Source of the DNA: Alcaligenaceae bacterium
Lineage (GTDB): Bacteria; Pseudomonadota; Gammaproteobacteria; Burkholderiales; Burkholderiaceae
DNA: 6,741 nucleotides
NCBI GenBank assembly: GCA_947372575.1
Contig: CANBUF010000109.1
Location: 1 to 6,741, forward strand
Direction: 5' to 3'
The number at the start of each line of letters is the position of its first letter. Within the stretch, counting starts at the first letter, position 1. Below are positions 5,557-6,741 of the stretch, in pieces. The notes under the pieces were generated by a model. It did not search any database and was not told the DNA's origin. It saw nothing but the letters and a program-made list of their open reading frames with translations. The position numbers and the translations under genes are program-made.

Positions 5557-6528
5557 TCAATTGATCTGCAGTCCGGATTGTTTGATCACCGGTCCCCATT
5601 TGGCTGTTTCTTCATCAATATGTTTTGAAAAAGCTTCGGGTGGACCTCCGACTGGTTCATAACCGATTTTCAGTAACCGTTCGCGCATTTCAGGGTCACG
5701 CAAGGCTTGATTGAAGGCTTTGTTGAGTAGCAATATTTCATCACGGGGTGTGCCAGCGGGGACTAATACGCCATTCCAGGAGGTCACGGCATACCCAGGC
5801 ACGCCAGCTTCAGCAATCGTGGGGAGTTCCGGCAGACTTGCCGAGCGCTTGGCACCTGTGGTTGCGATGGCGCGTACACGGCCAGAAGCCACATGTGGCA
5901 ATAGCGTGGAAGGTTCTCCAAACACCATGTCTACTTCTCCAGCCATGACAGCTGCGGCAGCCGGACCACCTCCTTTATAGGGAACATGTAAAAGCTTCAC
6001 TCCTGCCATGTCGCTGAAAAGTTGTCCGGTTAAATGGTTGATGGCGCCATTGCCACTTGAGCCATAGGTCAAGCGACCTGGGTTGACGCGGGCGGCATCA
6101 ATGATGTCCTGTACAGTTTTGAAAGGCAGATTTGCGTTCACAACGAGCATCTGTGGCACAGAGGTCAGAAAAATGACCGGTGCAAAATCTTTTTCTTCGA
6201 AGGGCATATCTTTATAGAGATGCCGATTGATGGAGTGTGTCCCAGAGTAGGCAAACACCATTGTGTAGCCATCTGCGGGTGAACGGGCTGCCGCAACAGC
6301 ACCAATATTACCGGCGGCTCCGCCCCGGTTATCGATGATCACTGGCTTGCCTAAGGTTTCGGCAACCGGATTGCCGAGCAGTCGTGCGATGACGTCTGCA
6401 CCGCCGCCCGGTGGCCATGGCACGATCCATTTGATCGCGTGGTCAGGATAGGGGTCAGCAAGAACAGGACGGCTCGCCACCAGCAGGCAAGCGCAGAGGA
6501 ACAGACTCTTTAAAAAAGAATTTTTCAT
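5557..6528 (-). CDS. Bug/TctC-family periplasmic solute-binding protein (second copy)
   Basis: A 323-residue secreted binding protein of the same family as the plus-strand gene at 1476-2459, but clearly divergent in sequence, so not a recent duplicate. A signal peptide covers residues 1-24, with a likely cut after VLA before Asp25. Cys12 and Cys14 lie within the hydrophobic core, not in a lipobox. Motifs: PWPPGGGAD at 37-45 (Asp45 in the ligand loop), DNRGGAAGNIGA at 66-77, GSSGNGAINH at 156-165, HVPYKGGGPA at 181-190, LPTIAEAGVPGY at 235-246 and VPAGTP at 256-261. The protein would deliver a substrate, probably a carboxylate, for the enzymes encoded downstream; the ligand cannot be inferred from sequence. 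The start has a weak GAGA (6539-6536) seven bases before ATG. It lies 70 bases after the FAH-superfamily gene and 19 bases before the EthD-like gene, inside the operon. Confidence 0.95.
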   Translation of the reverse strand: MKNSFLKSLFLCACLLVASRPVLADPYPDHAIKWIVPWPPGGGADVIARLLGNPVAETLGKPVIIDNRGGAAGNIGAVAAARSPADGYTMVFAYSGTHSINRHLYKDMPFEEKDFAPVIFLTSVPQMLVVNANLPFKTVQDIIDAARVNPGRLTYGSSGNGAINHLTGQLFSDMAGVKLLHVPYKGGGPAAAAVMAGEVDMVFGEPSTLLPHVASGRVRAIATTGAKRSASLPELPTIAEAGVPGYAVTSWNGVLVPAGTPRDEILLLNKAFNQALRDPEMRERLLKIGYEPVGGPPEAFSKHIDEETAKWGPVIKQSGLQIN

Positions 6529-6550
6529 TTTTTTGTCTCATTTCTAGTTC

Positions 6551-6570
6551 ACGCAGATTCAAGTCTGCGT
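6551..6570 (-). other. Short hairpin between the hydratase and Bug genes
   Basis: ACGCAGA (6551-6557) and TCTGCGT (6564-6570) form a perfect 7-bp stem with a six-base loop. On the transcribed minus strand it is followed by GAACTAG, not a T run, so it does not look like an intrinsic terminator. It could stabilise the 3' end of the processed hydratase message, tune relative expression of the Bug protein, or be an operator. Confidence 0.45.
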
Positions 6571-6598
6571 TGATTGACTGCTTTGACTACTAACGACT

Positions 6599-6741
6599 TT
6601 ACAGCTGAACTGAAGTTTTACCGATCCCCTCGAATTCTGCAATGATCAGGTCTCCTTTTTGTGCAAACGGCATGCCACACCAGCTACCTGTCGTGATCAC
6701 TGTTCCAGCAGGTACTGTCGGTCCCTGTGAGGTGGCGTATT
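6599..6741 (-). CDS. Fumarylacetoacetate hydrolase-superfamily enzyme (2-oxo-pentenoate hydratase/decarboxylase-like), C-terminal end
   Basis: Only the last 46 residues and the TAA stop are in the window; the gene continues past the right edge. The visible tail has the family ending: a VPAGTVITTGS strand (visible residues 9-19), a KGDLIIAEFEGIGKTSVQL end matching the GD-x-V-x-A-x-F-x-G-L-G-x-V-x-V pattern of the FAH fold. That fold covers the MhpD/TesE hydratases, 4-oxalocrotonate decarboxylases and fumarylacetoacetate hydrolases, metal-dependent enzymes acting on 2-oxo acids or acylpyruvates. The TGS block leans toward the hydratase/decarboxylase branch, but the metal-binding residues lie outside the window, so the exact activity is open. 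It is the first visible gene of the minus-strand operon, and its promoter must lie further right. Confidence 0.75.
   Translation of the reverse strand, partial: YATSQGPTVPAGTVITTGSWCGMPFAQKGDLIIAEFEGIGKTSVQL

Noticed and set aside
6487..6495. Lipobox in the second Bug protein because of Cys12 and Cys14
   Set aside because: The Cys residues lie mid-core of the signal peptide rather than at a cleavage site, and a normal VLA signal peptidase I site follows at residues 22-24.
1..6741. tRNA, rRNA, CRISPR, insertion sequence or attachment site
   Set aside because: No cloverleaf, regularly spaced repeats, transposase or terminal inverted repeats were seen.

Overview
The window looks like a catabolic gene cluster from a betaproteobacterium, most likely Burkholderiales and possibly close to Alcaligenaceae. 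The main clue is two Bug/TctC-type periplasmic binding proteins, a family greatly expanded in that group. They sit among enzymes for CoA-dependent and meta-cleavage-like degradation of a cyclic compound. No RNA gene, CRISPR array, insertion sequence or phage gene is visible.

Layout from left to right. (1) Positions 1-1028, minus strand: a crotonase resembling BadI (2-ketocyclohexanecarboxyl-CoA hydrolase) and MenB, followed 12 bases downstream by the start of an AMP-forming acyl-CoA ligase that runs off the left edge. (2) Positions 1029-1475: a non-coding divergent control region of about 450 bases with a near-perfect 16-bp palindrome and further inverted repeats. (3) Positions 1476-2459, plus strand: a Bug-family binding protein. 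(4) Positions 2460-6741, minus strand: an operon-like run read right to left. It holds the C-terminal end of a fumarylacetoacetate hydrolase-superfamily hydratase/decarboxylase, a second Bug protein, an EthD-like small protein, a PRISE-type (progesterone 5-beta-reductase/iridoid synthase-like) enone reductase, and an FAD_binding_2 dehydrogenase that appears to start at TTG.

How the genes may work together (inference): the Bug proteins capture an organic acid. The flavoprotein and the PRISE reductase carry out opposite redox steps (dehydrogenation and C=C reduction) next to a carbonyl. The ligase makes a CoA thioester, the BadI/MenB-like crotonase opens a beta-keto ring (or closes one), and the FAH-fold enzyme handles a 2-oxo acid or enol fragment. 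Each family assignment rests on visible motifs, but the substrate is unknown. The combination does not match a pathway I can name, and it is the best candidate here for an undescribed system.

Start sites were fixed mainly by Shine-Dalgarno sequences. Four genes share a leader of the form (G)GAGAC followed by an A-rich spacer, and this decides the TTG start of the flavoprotein. The plus-strand Bug gene and the minus-strand flavoprotein meet tail to tail with no base between their stop codons.
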